Source: Polynucleobacter sp. Tro8-14-1
GTDB taxonomy: Bacteria > Pseudomonadota > Gammaproteobacteria > Burkholderiales > Burkholderiaceae
Direction of reading: 5' to 3'
Length of the DNA stretch: 64,000 bases
Assembly: GCF_018881655.1 (NCBI RefSeq)
Contig: NZ_JACVPX010000001.1
Span: 310,001 to 374,000, forward strand
Positions 36,204 to 45,506 of this stretch are shown one piece after another. Position 1 is the stretch's first letter. Every line of letters starts with the position of its first letter. Both the position numbers and the translations under genes were made by a program. Under the pieces are notes generated by a model. The model saw only the letters and a program-made list of their open reading frames with translations, was not told where the DNA came from and did not search any database.

Positions 36204-37134
36204 GGGTATCTTCCTCTGAGTTAACGAGATTTACAAAGATTTCTTCTAATGAACTCTGTTTTGTATGGAGGTCCTTAAAGATAATGCCTAGGCTTGTGAT
36301 CTTTTGAAGTAGCTGTGCAATATCAATATCTTCGTCTTTGGAGTCAAAGCGATAAGTAAGCTCATATTTATCTTCTGAAAGACTTAGACTCGGTAAATCC
36401 AACTCCCTCGGCAGGCTCTGGAGCGGGCTTTGTAGTTGAAGGGTTAACTCCTTTTTACCCAATTTATTCATGAGGGCTAATTTGTCGTCCACCATGATGA
36501 GCTCGCCGCTACGAATAATGCCAATGCGGTCTGCCATGTCTTCAGCCTCTTCAATATAGTGAGTCGTGAGAATGACGGTAGTGCCGTTGTCTTTTAGAAT
36601 TTTGACCAAATTCCACATATCTTTTCTGAGGCTGACATCCACTCCAGCAGTGGGCTCGTCCAGAAAAAGAATGCTGGGTTCATGGGAGAGTGCTTTTGCA
36701 ATCATCACTCGGCGCTTCATACCACCAGATAGTGTCATGATCTTGTTATGACGTTTATCCCATAGGGACAAGTCTTTCAGAATCCTTTCAATGAAGGCCG
36801 GATTAGGCGCTTTCCCATACAAGCCCCGACTAAATGTTACGGTATTCCAAACAGTTTCAAAAGAGTCGGTAGCGAGCTCTTGAGGTACGAGGCCAATTAA
36901 CTCTCTAGCCTCGCGGTAATCGCCAATGATATCTTTACCATCTACTAAAATCAGACCGCTGCTGGGGCTCACGATTCCGCAAATAATGCTGATGAGAGTG
37001 GTTTTTCCTGCACCATTTTGTCCAAGCAGAGCAAAGATCTCACCTTTGGATATTTCTAAATTAATGTCTTTTAGGGCCTGGAAGCCAGACTGATAAATCT
37101 TATTGAGATGGGAAATAGAGAGGATGTTAGTCAT
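36193..37134 (-). CDS. ABC transporter ATP-binding protein
   Basis: A 313-residue ATPase resembling YadG. The Walker [10 protein letters not shown] lies near residue 40. The signature [19 protein letters not shown], Walker [11 protein letters not shown] and switch TTHYIEEAE are all intact. A C-terminal extension (about residues 230-313) is common in ABC-2 exporters. It energises the permease encoded directly downstream. A Na+-pump or drug-export function is possible by family. Confidence 0.92.
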   Translation of the reverse strand: MTNILSISHLNKIYQSGFQALKDINLEISKGEIFALLGQNGAGKTTLISIICGIVSPSSGLILVDGKDIIGDYREARELIGLVPQELATDSFETVWNTVTFSRGLYGKAPNPAFIERILKDLSLWDKRHNKIMTLSGGMKRRVMIAKALSHEPSILFLDEPTAGVDVSLRKDMWNLVKILKDNGTTVILTTHYIEEAEDMADRIGIIRSGELIMVDDKLALMNKLGKKELTLQLQSPLQSLPRELDLPSLSLSEDKYELTYRFDSKDEDIDIAQLLQKITSLGIIFKDLHTKQSSLEEIFVNLVNSEEDTHEA

Positions 37135-37240
37135 AAGCGCTAATGATATTAGAAATCAAGCCACTGTAAAAAATCTTAATCAGTAGCTTGAAAGGGGATG
37201 CTTAAGGTGTTCAGAGTACTTGTAGTCGAACGCTGAATTT

Positions 37241-37292
37241 GGAGGCGGAAACCTGGAATCGAACCAAGGTAGTGAGATTTGCAATCTCATGC
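37241..37292 (-). pseudogene. 3' remnant of tRNA-Cys(GCA)
   Basis: Read on the minus strand, TGAGA-TTGCAAA-TCTCA is an anticodon arm with GCA. It is followed by T arm CTTGG-TTCGATT-CCAGG and acceptor TTCCGCC-TCCA. The 26 bases that should form the 5' acceptor and D arm do not pair, so the tRNA is broken. The other part was probably displaced by an insertion with its break in the anticodon region. Confidence 0.55.
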
Positions 37293-37405
37293 ATATGCAG
37301 GCATTGAAATATGTTTACAGTGCCGCAAAAGCCTATATTTCTGGAACAAGACCTGAGCCTGATAAAGAGCAGCATAGCAAGGTAGTTCTTAAGCAAGGCA
37401 AGTGA
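37289..37405 (+). other. Short frame joined to the tRNA-Cys remnant, possible gene tail
   Basis: The 38-codon frame MHMQALKYVYSAAKAYISGT, ending EQHSKVVLKQGK, has protein-like composition and no ribosome site. It begins exactly where the tRNA-Cys sequence stops making sense. It may be the C-terminal end of a gene whose other part was lost, or chance. I recognise no family. Confidence 0.25.
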
Positions 37406-37426
37406 TTTATCGCAGATAGTTTATTT

Positions 37427-38083
37427 TCAAGTTTTCTGAATTAGCTGCTCAAATGCATTGATGAATGACTCAGGAGGCTGTGCACCTTGCAAAAGGTATT
37501 GATCATTAAGGATGATGGAGGGTACAGAGCTGATTCCTGCATTCGTATAGACTGCCTCTTCTGCTCTCACTTCACCTTCGAATTCATCTCCATCTAGAAT
37601 TGCCTGCGCCTTTTCAGGGTCTAAGCCAGCACGATTTACTGCATCTAATAGATTTTTCTGATCATCTAAATTAACCGCAAGGCAGAAGTAGGTTTTAAAT
37701 AATTCTGCTTTTAATGCAGCTTGTTTTTTCAAGTCATATTCTTTGGCCGCCCAATATAAAAGGCGATGAGAATCAAAGGTGTTGTAAACCCGTTTGCGAC
37801 CCTCTGGATGAAACTCAAATCCAGCCTCTAATGCCTTAGTTCTAATGTTGGCTTGATTAACTTTGACTTGGTCTACTGTTAACCCATACTTTTCCGTAAG
37901 ATGCTCAATGGCATCTTGACCGCCCTGGGGCATATTTGGATTAAGCTCAAATGGACGGAAGTGCACTTCAAAATCCACCTTATCCTTTAGCTCTTCCATT
38001 GCCTGGTTAAGATTACCAAGACCAACAGCACACCAAGGGCAGGCGATATCGGATACAAAGTCTATTTTAATAATTGGTTTCAT
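37427..38083 (-). CDS. DsbA-family oxidoreductase (FrnE-like)
   Basis: A 218-residue cytoplasmic thioredoxin-fold protein. It lacks a signal peptide and starts MKPIIKIDFVSDIACPWCAVGLG, with a CPWC active site near residue 15. The cis-Pro loop GISSVPSIILNDQYLLQGAQ fits the FrnE/2-hydroxychromene isomerase-like group. These act in oxidative stress or thiol isomerisation. The upstream PatB-like gene ends seven bases away in the same direction, so it is probably the last gene of the ergothioneine operon. Confidence 0.85.
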   Translation of the reverse strand: MKPIIKIDFVSDIACPWCAVGLGNLNQAMEELKDKVDFEVHFRPFELNPNMPQGGQDAIEHLTEKYGLTVDQVKVNQANIRTKALEAGFEFHPEGRKRVYNTFDSHRLLYWAAKEYDLKKQAALKAELFKTYFCLAVNLDDQKNLLDAVNRAGLDPEKAQAILDGDEFEGEVRAEEAVYTNAGISSVPSIILNDQYLLQGAQPPESFINAFEQLIQKT

Positions 38084-38089
38084 CTGTTT

Positions 38090-39226
38090 TTATGAGCAGG
38101 TCTTTTGAATAATATCTAAAGCGTCATTTAATCGACTTCTTTGTGTTCCAAAGTTGAGCCTCACAAATTGATCTCTACCAAATTGACTACCTGGTGAAGT
38201 GGCTAAGCCAGCATCTAGTAGGAGTTGATAGGGGTTTTGGTTCTTAAGTTCAGTGCAATCAATCCAGGCCAAATAGCTGCCTTCCATTTTATCTAGGCTT
38301 AATCCAGAAATGCTGCCAATTCTTTCTTGAATCAAAGCCCGATTCTTTCTCAAGTATTCAATCAAGGCTTTTCTCCAAGGTTCACCTTCCTTCATTGCTG
38401 CCATTGTTGCTGTATAGGCTAGCAAAGAGGGCGGAGCAATGGTTCTATGAAGGTCAACCTGCATTGCATTACGTAAGACTGGGTTTTCTGCAATTGCCCA
38501 AGCGAGGCCGATGCCAGGGAAGTTAAAGGTCTTATTTAAGGACATTAAGGTAACAGTCTTCTCTGAAATTTCTTTACTAATACTAGCGAGGGGGATGTGT
38601 TTTCTGTCCTCAGCCAGCACAAGACCTGCATGAATCTCATCCGAACAAATCCATAAATCATTCTGAACGCAAAAATTACCAAATTCTTTTAGCTCATCCC
38701 TGGTAAATACAGTAGAGCCTGGATTTTGGGGGTTGCAAAATAAGGCCAATTTAGTCTTAGCACTAATAATTTCCAAAAACTGATCACTCGGTAAAACCCA
38801 TCGACCCTCTTTTAATGCCAGTGGCATTTCTTGAAGTAATCTATTGGCAGTGGTGCAAGCAAGACGTAGATGATGGTAGACAGGATTGGGAACGAGAACG
38901 CCATCATCTTTGTTGGTGAGTTGCTGGACGGCTGTATAAAGTCCAGAAACAACACTAGGTAGGATCACAATCCAATCGGGATCTATGGTCCATTGGTATT
39001 GTTCTTGCAAATAGTCTGCAATCATCCTGTTCATTTGATTGGGGCTATGGGTATAGCCATAAATTCCTTGTTGCACTCTCTCGTTTAGCGCTTGAATCAC
39101 GCAGGGCGGGGATTTAAAATCCATATCCGCCACCCATAAAGGAAGCACCTCTTTGCTGTGGGCAATATCCCAGCGAATAGAGTCCGTCTTTAATCGATCG
39201 GTAGGGGTATCAAAATCAAATGCCAT
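38090..39226 (-). CDS. PatB/MalY-type PLP-dependent C-S lyase (aminotransferase class I fold)
   Basis: A 378-residue fold-type I PLP enzyme of the cystathionine beta-lyase PatB/MalY group. The PLP lysine is expected at Lys232 in SLNKTFNFPGIG. The N-terminal RWDIAHSKEVLPLWVADMDF and CSDEIHAGLVL are typical. ATG 39226 is chosen, and the preceding TTG lies further inside egtB. The start overlaps the egtB end by 11 bases. Ergothioneine synthesis needs a PLP C-S lyase (EgtE) after EgtB. This gene is a strong candidate for that step, by context. An ordinary cystathionine beta-lyase is the alternative. Confidence 0.85.
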   Translation of the reverse strand: MAFDFDTPTDRLKTDSIRWDIAHSKEVLPLWVADMDFKSPPCVIQALNERVQQGIYGYTHSPNQMNRMIADYLQEQYQWTIDPDWIVILPSVVSGLYTAVQQLTNKDDGVLVPNPVYHHLRLACTTANRLLQEMPLALKEGRWVLPSDQFLEIISAKTKLALFCNPQNPGSTVFTRDELKEFGNFCVQNDLWICSDEIHAGLVLAEDRKHIPLASISKEISEKTVTLMSLNKTFNFPGIGLAWAIAENPVLRNAMQVDLHRTIAPPSLLAYTATMAAMKEGEPWRKALIEYLRKNRALIQERIGSISGLSLDKMEGSYLAWIDCTELKNQNPYQLLLDAGLATSPGSQFGRDQFVRLNFGTQRSRLNDALDIIQKTCS

Positions 39227-40454
39227 CTTTAGCAAGCCTTAAGCCCGTCATTTGCCAACGTGCATGTGTTGGAAAAAAATTACGATACGTAATTCTTGAG
39301 TGCCCTGCAGGTGTGTAAGTAGAGCTACCTTTGAGTACCATCTGGTTGACCATAAATTTACCGTTGTATTCGCCTGCAATGCCACCCCAGGGCTGATAGC
39401 CAGGATAGGGGGTGTAGTTACTGCTAGTCCATTGCCAGGCTTTGCCAAATAGATCATCGATAGACTCAAAATGCGATTGTGCAAATACCTCCCATTCAAA
39501 TTCAGTGGGTAGACGAGCTCCAGCAAAGCCAGCGAGATTTTGGCTGGCCCAGCGCGCAAAAGCATCTGCTTCAAAATAGCTGATATTTGATACTGGTGCG
39601 TGTGGATTAAGTGGTGTATTGCCATTCAGCGAAAAGCGCAACATCTGATTTTGACTATCTTTATTCCAATACAGTGGAGCAGTAATCTTTTCCGCCTTAA
39701 GCCATGCCCATCCTGCATCTAACCACCATTGAAAATTATCATAGCCACCAGCCTCAATAAATTGAAGCCACTCTAAATTACTCACGAGTCGACTGCCAAT
39801 CGAATGGATTTGATTTAGCGCGGAATGTTGTGGGCCTTCGTTATCGAAATGAAAACTGTTCCCTTTGTGGCCAACTTGAACTAGCCCACTGGCACCCTCT
39901 ATCCATTCAAATGGCTTCTCTACTGAGGAGAGCTCGTTGTTTTTAGGGGTGTAGATTGGCCAAAGTGAGTTGTTAGAAAAAAGATGGTGAATGTCTGTTA
40001 ATAGCAACTCTTGATGTTGCTGTTCATGGTTGATTCCAAGCTGTATTAGCCAAAGCAGCTCTTCAGAACAATTTTCTTTTAAGAGAGTCTGAACTCGATC
40101 TTCAATATTTTTACGCCATTCTAGTACTTGCTGGAGAGAGGGGCGTGTTAATAGGCCGCGCTTACTACGTGGATGCTTATCTCCGACCCCGTTGTAATAG
40201 CTATTAAATAAAACAGCGAATTCAGGATTCCAAAAAGAAAAGTTCTTTTCAAAAGCTCTCAGAACCATTACTTCATAAAACCAAGTGACGTGTGCTAAAT
40301 GCCACTTAGCGGGACTCGCATCCTCCATGGATTGTGCTTGGCAGTCTTCTGCGCTCAAATTCGCAATGAGATCTACAGAATACTTTCTTGAGCTATAGAA
40401 TTGCTCTAGTAGCCCATCTGCTGAGGGTATTTGATACGAGGTGTTATTTAGCAT
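39216..40454 (-). CDS. egtB: Ergothioneine sulfoxide synthase EgtB
   Basis: A 412-residue non-heme iron enzyme coupling hercynine with cysteine or gamma-glutamylcysteine through oxygen. The DinB-like N-terminal domain carries the likely three-His iron site: His52 (KWHLAH), His143 and His147 (NHEQQHQELL). The C-terminal domain is of the FGE-sulfatase type (ARLPTEFEWE; KAWQWTSSNY). It follows egtD with an 11-base overlap. The thiol donor is uncertain because no egtA or egtC is present, which suggests cysteine itself. Confidence 0.92.
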   Translation of the reverse strand: MLNNTSYQIPSADGLLEQFYSSRKYSVDLIANLSAEDCQAQSMEDASPAKWHLAHVTWFYEVMVLRAFEKNFSFWNPEFAVLFNSYYNGVGDKHPRSKRGLLTRPSLQQVLEWRKNIEDRVQTLLKENCSEELLWLIQLGINHEQQHQELLLTDIHHLFSNNSLWPIYTPKNNELSSVEKPFEWIEGASGLVQVGHKGNSFHFDNEGPQHSALNQIHSIGSRLVSNLEWLQFIEAGGYDNFQWWLDAGWAWLKAEKITAPLYWNKDSQNQMLRFSLNGNTPLNPHAPVSNISYFEADAFARWASQNLAGFAGARLPTEFEWEVFAQSHFESIDDLFGKAWQWTSSNYTPYPGYQPWGGIAGEYNGKFMVNQMVLKGSSTYTPAGHSRITYRNFFPTHARWQMTGLRLAKDGI

Positions 40455-41391
40455 AAATCACCGCGAAATAGTTTTTGGGATCAGTCCAGATTTGTGTAGT
40501 TTCAAAACCAGCACTCATCAGTAATTGCTTGATAGATTCAATAGTGTACTTGTGTGAATTCTCTGTGTGAATCAACTCACCTTTTTTAAATTCCCTGGAT
40601 TTTCCTGGCCATGAAACTATTACGTTCTCGAGCGCTTCCAAATAAAGCTCAACCCTATTTTCTGCATGATTTACTTTGGCTACATGTCTGAATTGTTCTA
40701 CCTTGAAATTAGAGTTCAGATGCGAGTTGGTCGACCGGAGAATATTAAGGTTGAAAGCAGCCGTTACTTTTAGAGGGTCATCATATGCTGTCATCAGCAC
40801 TGCATCCTCTTTCATCAAGTCCACGCCAATTAACAAGCCGCCATCATTGGCTTGATTCTTGATTTGACTGAGCAAATGAAGTGCTTCTGATGGGAGGAAA
40901 TTTCCAAGGCTAGAGCCTGGATAAAAGAAAGTCCTTTTAGTCGGTGCAATGGAGTCGGGAATGATAAGTTGCTTGGAAAAATCCATACCAATGCATTGCA
41001 TCAGAATATGCGGATATTTTCCCGCAAGCTTATTTAATGCATCTTGCAAATACTCGACCGAAAAATCAATCGCCAGATAGTTCGAGGGCTTAAGAGATTC
41101 AAAAAAAGATTCTGCTTTTTGGCAATTTCCAGCGCCTAAATCAATTAGGGTGCCACCAATACCCACCGCTTGTGAAATTTGATCTTTGTATTGAGAAAAA
41201 ATATTTTTTTCAGTATTGGTTGGGTAGTACTCTGGCAATAGAGTAATGGCAGTAAAGAGGTGTGACCCTAAGGGGTCGTATAAAAACTTTGGAGAAATAG
41301 AGGCGTTCTCAGCCAGTAAGCCCAACTCTATCTCAGGAATAAAATCATGATCAATTGTGGCGGAATTTGTTGAAGAAGTCGGTATTTGCAT
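40444..41391 (-). CDS. egtD: L-histidine N-alpha-methyltransferase EgtD
   Basis: A 315-residue SAM-dependent methyltransferase making hercynine from histidine, the first ergothioneine step. The SAM site LIDLGAGNCQKAESF lies about residue 82. The family stretch KRTFFYPGSSLGNF and the C-terminal IHTENSHKYT are present. Length is normal. It heads an operon egtD-egtB-patB-like-dsbA-like, with overlaps or short gaps throughout. The divergent DUF427 gene shares the 95-base upstream region. Confidence 0.93.
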   Translation of the reverse strand: MQIPTSSTNSATIDHDFIPEIELGLLAENASISPKFLYDPLGSHLFTAITLLPEYYPTNTEKNIFSQYKDQISQAVGIGGTLIDLGAGNCQKAESFFESLKPSNYLAIDFSVEYLQDALNKLAGKYPHILMQCIGMDFSKQLIIPDSIAPTKRTFFYPGSSLGNFLPSEALHLLSQIKNQANDGGLLIGVDLMKEDAVLMTAYDDPLKVTAAFNLNILRSTNSHLNSNFKVEQFRHVAKVNHAENRVELYLEALENVIVSWPGKSREFKKGELIHTENSHKYTIESIKQLLMSAGFETTQIWTDPKNYFAVIYAK

Positions 41392-41486
41392 GAATTTTTG
41401 ATGACAGATTAAACATTAAAGTCGTCAATCTTTATACAGCATAAAGTTGATATTTGCTTTATGCTAAATCTTCACAAGGAGATGGT

Positions 41487-41768
41487 ATGAAGGCTATTTG
41501 GAATAACGAAGTTTTGGGGGATTCAAATGCAACTATTGTGGTGGAGGGCAATCATTACTTTCCACCTGCTAGCTTAAATATGCAGTTTTTTAAGAAGTCA
41601 GAAAAACATACTGTGTGCTCTTGGAAGGGCACCGCTAGTTACTATGACGTAGAGGTCAACGGTCAATCAAACAAAGATGCTGCATGGTATTACCCTGAAC
41701 CTAAATCAGCTGCAAATAATATTGCTGGGTATATTGCATTTTGGAAGGGTGTTCAAGTTACTGAGTAA
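41487..41768 (+). CDS. DUF427 protein
   Basis: A 93-residue member of the DUF427 family of small beta-rich cytosolic proteins of unknown role. Signatures are MKAIWNNEVLGDS, EGNHYFPPASL, CSWKGTASYY and WYYPEPKSAANNIAGYIAFW. I use ATG 41487 with AAGGAG eight bases upstream; the upstream in-frame extension has no ribosome site. It is divergent from egtD and convergent with an SDR gene. Confidence 0.87.
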   Translation: MKAIWNNEVLGDSNATIVVEGNHYFPPASLNMQFFKKSEKHTVCSWKGTASYYDVEVNGQSNKDAAWYYPEPKSAANNIAGYIAFWKGVQVTE

Positions 41769-41822
41769 TTTTCAGTTGCCTATAGGTGTTGTAGCGAGAT
41801 GAATCTAGACGGGCTCTAATTG

Positions 41823-42518
41823 CTACCAAGGCAGTTTTTCTCCTGAGTAAGTCAGAAAGCTGCCTGAATCTTCCTTATTTACATTCGCAAGTACGTTGAA
41901 CATATCAGTCACAGCCTCTAAGGGATCTCTGCCGATTTGTTGGCCACGAAAAGGCTGTGACAATCCAGATTTCACGGTGCCGGGGTGGAGAGCAATCAAA
42001 GCAATATTGGGTTTGGTTCTTGCAAATTCGATAGAGGCTGTTTTGATGATCATGTTGAGCGCGGCTTTTGAAGCTCTATAGCTATACCAACCACCCAGTC
42101 GATTATCTTCAATACTGCCCACTTTAGCAGAGAGGGTTGCCATAACTCCATGCTTTTGGTCCAGGACTTTTGAGAAATGCTTGATTGTTAGGGCTGGACC
42201 AATGGTGTTTGTATTGAACATCTCGGCCAGTTGAGCTGAATTTAAATCATCTAATTTCTTTTCAGGCATCCATTGTTCCGAGTGCAAGACACCAATAGCA
42301 TTAATGATTAGTTGAAATGGCCCCAACTCAGCCAGACTGCTTGCGGAGGCTTCAATAGTTTCAGGTTGAGAGTAGTCAATTGCATGATCAGAATTTCGAT
42401 GAATGCCAATTACTCTGGAGCAAGATGTATCACTCTCCAATAGTTTTACAAAATGGGAGCCAATAGTCCCCGATGCTCCGATGACAAGTGCGCTAAATGG
42501 ATTGGGAAGTATGCTCAT
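41823..42518 (-). CDS. Short-chain dehydrogenase (C-factor-like)
   Basis: A 231-residue SDR with N-terminal cofactor motif GASGTIGSH and catalytic Tyr-x3-Lys in YSYRASKAALNM. The tail (SGSFLTYSGEKLPW) resembles C-factor-like SDRs. It is stand-alone between DUF427 and the cupin gene. The substrate is unknown, since SDRs of this group are poorly characterised. No partner gene hints at a pathway. Confidence 0.85.
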   Translation of the reverse strand: MSILPNPFSALVIGASGTIGSHFVKLLESDTSCSRVIGIHRNSDHAIDYSQPETIEASASSLAELGPFQLIINAIGVLHSEQWMPEKKLDDLNSAQLAEMFNTNTIGPALTIKHFSKVLDQKHGVMATLSAKVGSIEDNRLGGWYSYRASKAALNMIIKTASIEFARTKPNIALIALHPGTVKSGLSQPFRGQQIGRDPLEAVTDMFNVLANVNKEDSGSFLTYSGEKLPW

Positions 42519-42640
42519 GAAACCCTTTTAAACCGATAATCAATAACTAAGTGCAGTGTATTCATGAGACTGTAGCGTAGTTTGTATTAGAGGGTATGCA
42601 CCCCTTTTTCTCCTTTAAGCGCCTATCCCATTAGCTTGCT

Positions 42641-43363
42641 ATGCTTAGGGATGTTTGCATATATAAAATATACCAAGTGAATATCAATTCTGATTACAGC
42701 CAACGAGTCGTCATTAACCATCATGATTTGCCTTGGATCCCTAGTTCTGAGCCAGGGGTTGAGCGGCGCATACTTGACCGTATAGGCGATGAGGTGGCAA
42801 AAGCGACTTCTATCGTGCGCTATCAGCCTGGCACCCAATTTAAAACCCACACCCATGAATTTGGTGAGGAGATCTTGGTTTTAGATGGGGTGTTTAGCGA
42901 TGAGACAGGTGACTATCCTGCTGGTACTTACCTCATGAATCCCCCGGGATCTTCTCATGCGCCATTTAGCAAGTCTGGCTGTACTCTGTTTGTGAAGTTG
43001 CGGCATCTTGGTCCAGATCAGGTGGTGCGAGAGGTAATCGATACCAAAACTACACCTTGGTACCAGGGCATGGTTCCTGGGCTAAATGTGATGCCACTCA
43101 TGCAGCAAGGTAGCGGTTCAACCTTAGTGCGTTGGGCGCCTCAAACGTATTTCAATCCGCATGAGCATTACGGCGGCGAAGAAATCTTTGTGGTGGATGG
43201 GGTGTTTGAAGATGAGCATGGGCGCTATCCTGCCGGCTCTTGGATCAGGAGCCCTCACATGAGTCTGCATCAACCGTTTAGCAAAGAGGGCTGCACTATC
43301 TTTGTGAAAACTGGGCATCTTTTGGATAGTGGTGATGGCAAGCAAGGCGCCTCCTATCGCTGA
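42641..43363 (+). CDS. Two-cupin ChrR-like protein
   Basis: A 240-residue protein with two ChrR-type cupin domains. The first has GTQFKTHTHEFGEEILVLDG and the second has PHEHYGGEEIFVVDGVFEDE. The paired HxH-xn-E metal ligands are visible in both. It lacks the N-terminal zinc anti-sigma domain of true ChrR, so it is probably a metal-binding enzyme or sensor rather than an anti-sigma factor. ATG 42641 is the longest start; GTG 42678 is an alternative closer to the first domain. It stands alone. Confidence 0.78.
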   Translation: MLRDVCIYKIYQVNINSDYSQRVVINHHDLPWIPSSEPGVERRILDRIGDEVAKATSIVRYQPGTQFKTHTHEFGEEILVLDGVFSDETGDYPAGTYLMNPPGSSHAPFSKSGCTLFVKLRHLGPDQVVREVIDTKTTPWYQGMVPGLNVMPLMQQGSGSTLVRWAPQTYFNPHEHYGGEEIFVVDGVFEDEHGRYPAGSWIRSPHMSLHQPFSKEGCTIFVKTGHLLDSGDGKQGASYR

Positions 43364-43399
43364 TAAATACTGCAGCAGTAATTTATCAATAAATAAGAT

Positions 43400-43786
43400 T
43401 TAGCTTCTTAATTGCAATAAAGCTTCCTCATCAAGACTTAGTCTAACGCCAAGCGAGCCCGAGTTATTGTGAACGGGAGATTTTCTAAGGCCGATATCTA
43501 GCGATTGAATCTCAGGATAATTGGCGCAAGCTTCAACGATTCTGCTCATCAGTCTTTCTTGAGTTTCATAATGACAATTACTAGCTAGCCTCGTAATCTC
43601 AAGTACAAGAGGGTCGTAATCAAAGACATTACTCATCTTGTCCTCGGAAATAAACACGAGATTCGAGTCAATCCAAAGCGTGAGATCCAATAAATGACTA
43701 TGAGGGATGATGTCATCGGTTTTGTATGTACCAATCTGGGTTTGGAGTTTTAGATCTCGTAATTCAATAGATGCTTCGCAGGTCAT
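43400..43786 (-). CDS. folB: Dihydroneopterin aldolase-like protein
   Basis: A 128-residue FolB-fold protein (IELRDLKLQTQIGTYKTDD; FDYDPLVLEITRLASNCHYE; QERLMSRIVEACANYPEIQS). FolB converts dihydroneopterin to hydroxymethyl-dihydropterin in folate synthesis. The ERxxSRI region holds the family Glu. The canonical lysine near residue 100 appears as RKSP. It ends an operon with the FAD oxidoreductase and AlkB-like genes, 10 bases after the former, and no other folate gene is near. Confidence 0.75.
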   Translation of the reverse strand: MTCEASIELRDLKLQTQIGTYKTDDIIPHSHLLDLTLWIDSNLVFISEDKMSNVFDYDPLVLEITRLASNCHYETQERLMSRIVEACANYPEIQSLDIGLRKSPVHNNSGSLGVRLSLDEEALLQLRS

Positions 43787-43796
43787 GATGTAATCC

Positions 43797-44807
43797 TTAT
43801 GTGTTTAATGCTGCTGAAATATGGATTGCACTTGCTAATTGATAGCCACTTAACCAGGCCCCTTCTACTCTGCCACCATTGAGCCAATCCCCACAAAGGC
43901 TGAGCTTATTATCTTCATGCAGAATAAATCCCATTTCTGTATTGATTGCTCCGCTTGCGTAACGCCAGCGATGAATGGAAATTTCAGCATTCTGACAATT
44001 GAGTCCAAGCTTCTTTACCGACTCTAGAATTAACTTGCCAGCATCCTCTCTATCTAACTCAATCCTTTGCTGACTCCATAGGGGGGTGGCATGTATTGTC
44101 CAGGTCTCTTGGCCAGTACGTCCAGGCTTGGAATGATTTCGAGAGATCCAACTAATGATTTCATTATTAATGAAGGCAGCATCAAAGGGCATATGCATTT
44201 TTTCTGAGAAGCGTGCCATCACTGTCCAACAGCCTTGCATTTTTACACTAGAGCAAACTGCTTCAATGGAGTGATCTACCAATTTAGCAAGAGTGCGGCT
44301 CTGAGGTGCAGGTATTGCCAATACTAGGTAATCAAAAGATTGGGTAATATCGCCATTCTCTAGGCTATGAAGAAACCATTTCTCATCTTGCTGGTAAATC
44401 TTATCGATAGTCTGATTAAACTCAATCGAGATGGTTTTAGCTAAATATTGACCGGGTGCGTTCATGGCGGGAATGCCCACATAGCGATGCTTAGTGGAAT
44501 TACTCTCTCGCCATTGCCCACCCTCATATACGGATAAGCGTGGATTCCAGTTGGCGGCTACTCCTGCCTTAATCCAAGTATTGAGTGCCTCAATAAACAC
44601 TGGATCTCTTGCTGTGAAATATTGAGCTCCATGGTCCGCAGACCAACCTTCTCCATGACGAGTACTCATCCGACCGCTTGGCCCACGACTCTTTTCATAA
44701 ACCTGAACTTGAAAGCCAAGCGTTTGCAATCTAGTGGCACAGCTAAGGCCTGCTAAGCCTGCGCCTATGATAGCCACAGTGACTTTTGATTTGGACTCAC
44801 TTGGCAT
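43797..44807 (-). CDS. FAD-dependent amine-oxidase-like protein (renalase-type)
   Basis: A 336-residue flavoprotein with N-terminal FAD motif IIGAGLAGLSCATRLQTLG, then YEKSRGPSGRMSTRHGEGWS and ADHGAQYFTARDP. This is the NAD(P)/FAD-dependent renalase-like group common in Proteobacteria. The C-terminal CGDWLNGGRVEGAWLSGYQL completes the FAD site. The substrate is not known. Its start overlaps the end of the AlkB-like gene by 11 bases, so the two are co-translated. Confidence 0.82.
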   Translation of the reverse strand: MPSESKSKVTVAIIGAGLAGLSCATRLQTLGFQVQVYEKSRGPSGRMSTRHGEGWSADHGAQYFTARDPVFIEALNTWIKAGVAANWNPRLSVYEGGQWRESNSTKHRYVGIPAMNAPGQYLAKTISIEFNQTIDKIYQQDEKWFLHSLENGDITQSFDYLVLAIPAPQSRTLAKLVDHSIEAVCSSVKMQGCWTVMARFSEKMHMPFDAAFINNEIISWISRNHSKPGRTGQETWTIHATPLWSQQRIELDREDAGKLILESVKKLGLNCQNAEISIHRWRYASGAINTEMGFILHEDNKLSLCGDWLNGGRVEGAWLSGYQLASAIHISAALNT

Positions 44808-45426
44808 GAGTATTGATTTTTCTAAAAGTTAAATTCATGCGTATATCCGACACCTTTTTAGTTTTCAGCAAAGCGTGCTGCCAATACTTTTGAGTGGGCG
44901 GATGCATGATGAGTGCGCTCCCGCTCTCCAAAAAAAGAGAGATTGTGCCTTTGTCTTTTTTATGGCGAAAGGCAAATTTACGTTGAGCCCCAAGGCTAAG
45001 TGAAGCAATCGGAGATGCGGGATCGAGTTCTTCTTCATCATCACTGTGCCAGCCCATACCATCATCTCCATCATGGTAGAAATTCAGTAGGCAAGAATTA
45101 AACTCGGTTTGTGATATTTCTTCTAGCCTCTCTTTAATCAGGACGAGTTCAGATGTCCAGGCTTGTGGAATCTTTTTTACCCCAGAGTAGGTATAGTTGC
45201 ACAGAGGATCAGCAACCCAAGCAACTTTACGCCGAGTGGTCACCAACTTTCCAAACATCATGAGTTGTTCTGCTTCCCATTTGAGGGAGTTCTGAAGTTG
45301 GCCCATCATTGCCTTGCAGTCATGTTCAGTAAGGACCTTGGGATAGTAGCGAGCGCCCCCATCCTTTGGCAAAATATTCGCAGCTGAGTCGCCGAGGGGG
45401 GATTCAAATAAAGTGCTTTGCATCAT
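44797..45426 (-). CDS. AlkB-like 2-oxoglutarate/Fe(II) dioxygenase
   Basis: A 209-residue alpha-ketoglutarate-dependent dioxygenase, AlkB family, of the short type that repairs alkylated DNA bases. Iron ligands are expected in GMGWHSDDEEELD (HxD) and a C-terminal His near YWQHALLKTK. The 2-oxoglutarate Arg region is DIRMNLTFRK. Two adjacent ATG codons are possible starts. It is the first gene of the AlkB-FAD-FolB operon. Confidence 0.87.
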   Translation of the reverse strand: MMQSTLFESPLGDSAANILPKDGGARYYPKVLTEHDCKAMMGQLQNSLKWEAEQLMMFGKLVTTRRKVAWVADPLCNYTYSGVKKIPQAWTSELVLIKERLEEISQTEFNSCLLNFYHDGDDGMGWHSDDEEELDPASPIASLSLGAQRKFAFRHKKDKGTISLFLESGSALIMHPPTQKYWQHALLKTKKVSDIRMNLTFRKINTHAK

Positions 45427-45506
45427 TTACTGGTTGCAAGATCAAGCGCTAGTTTCATAAAAACTCTAGAATAGCCCTAATTTCAATTTCTTGATTAGGC
45501 TAATGT

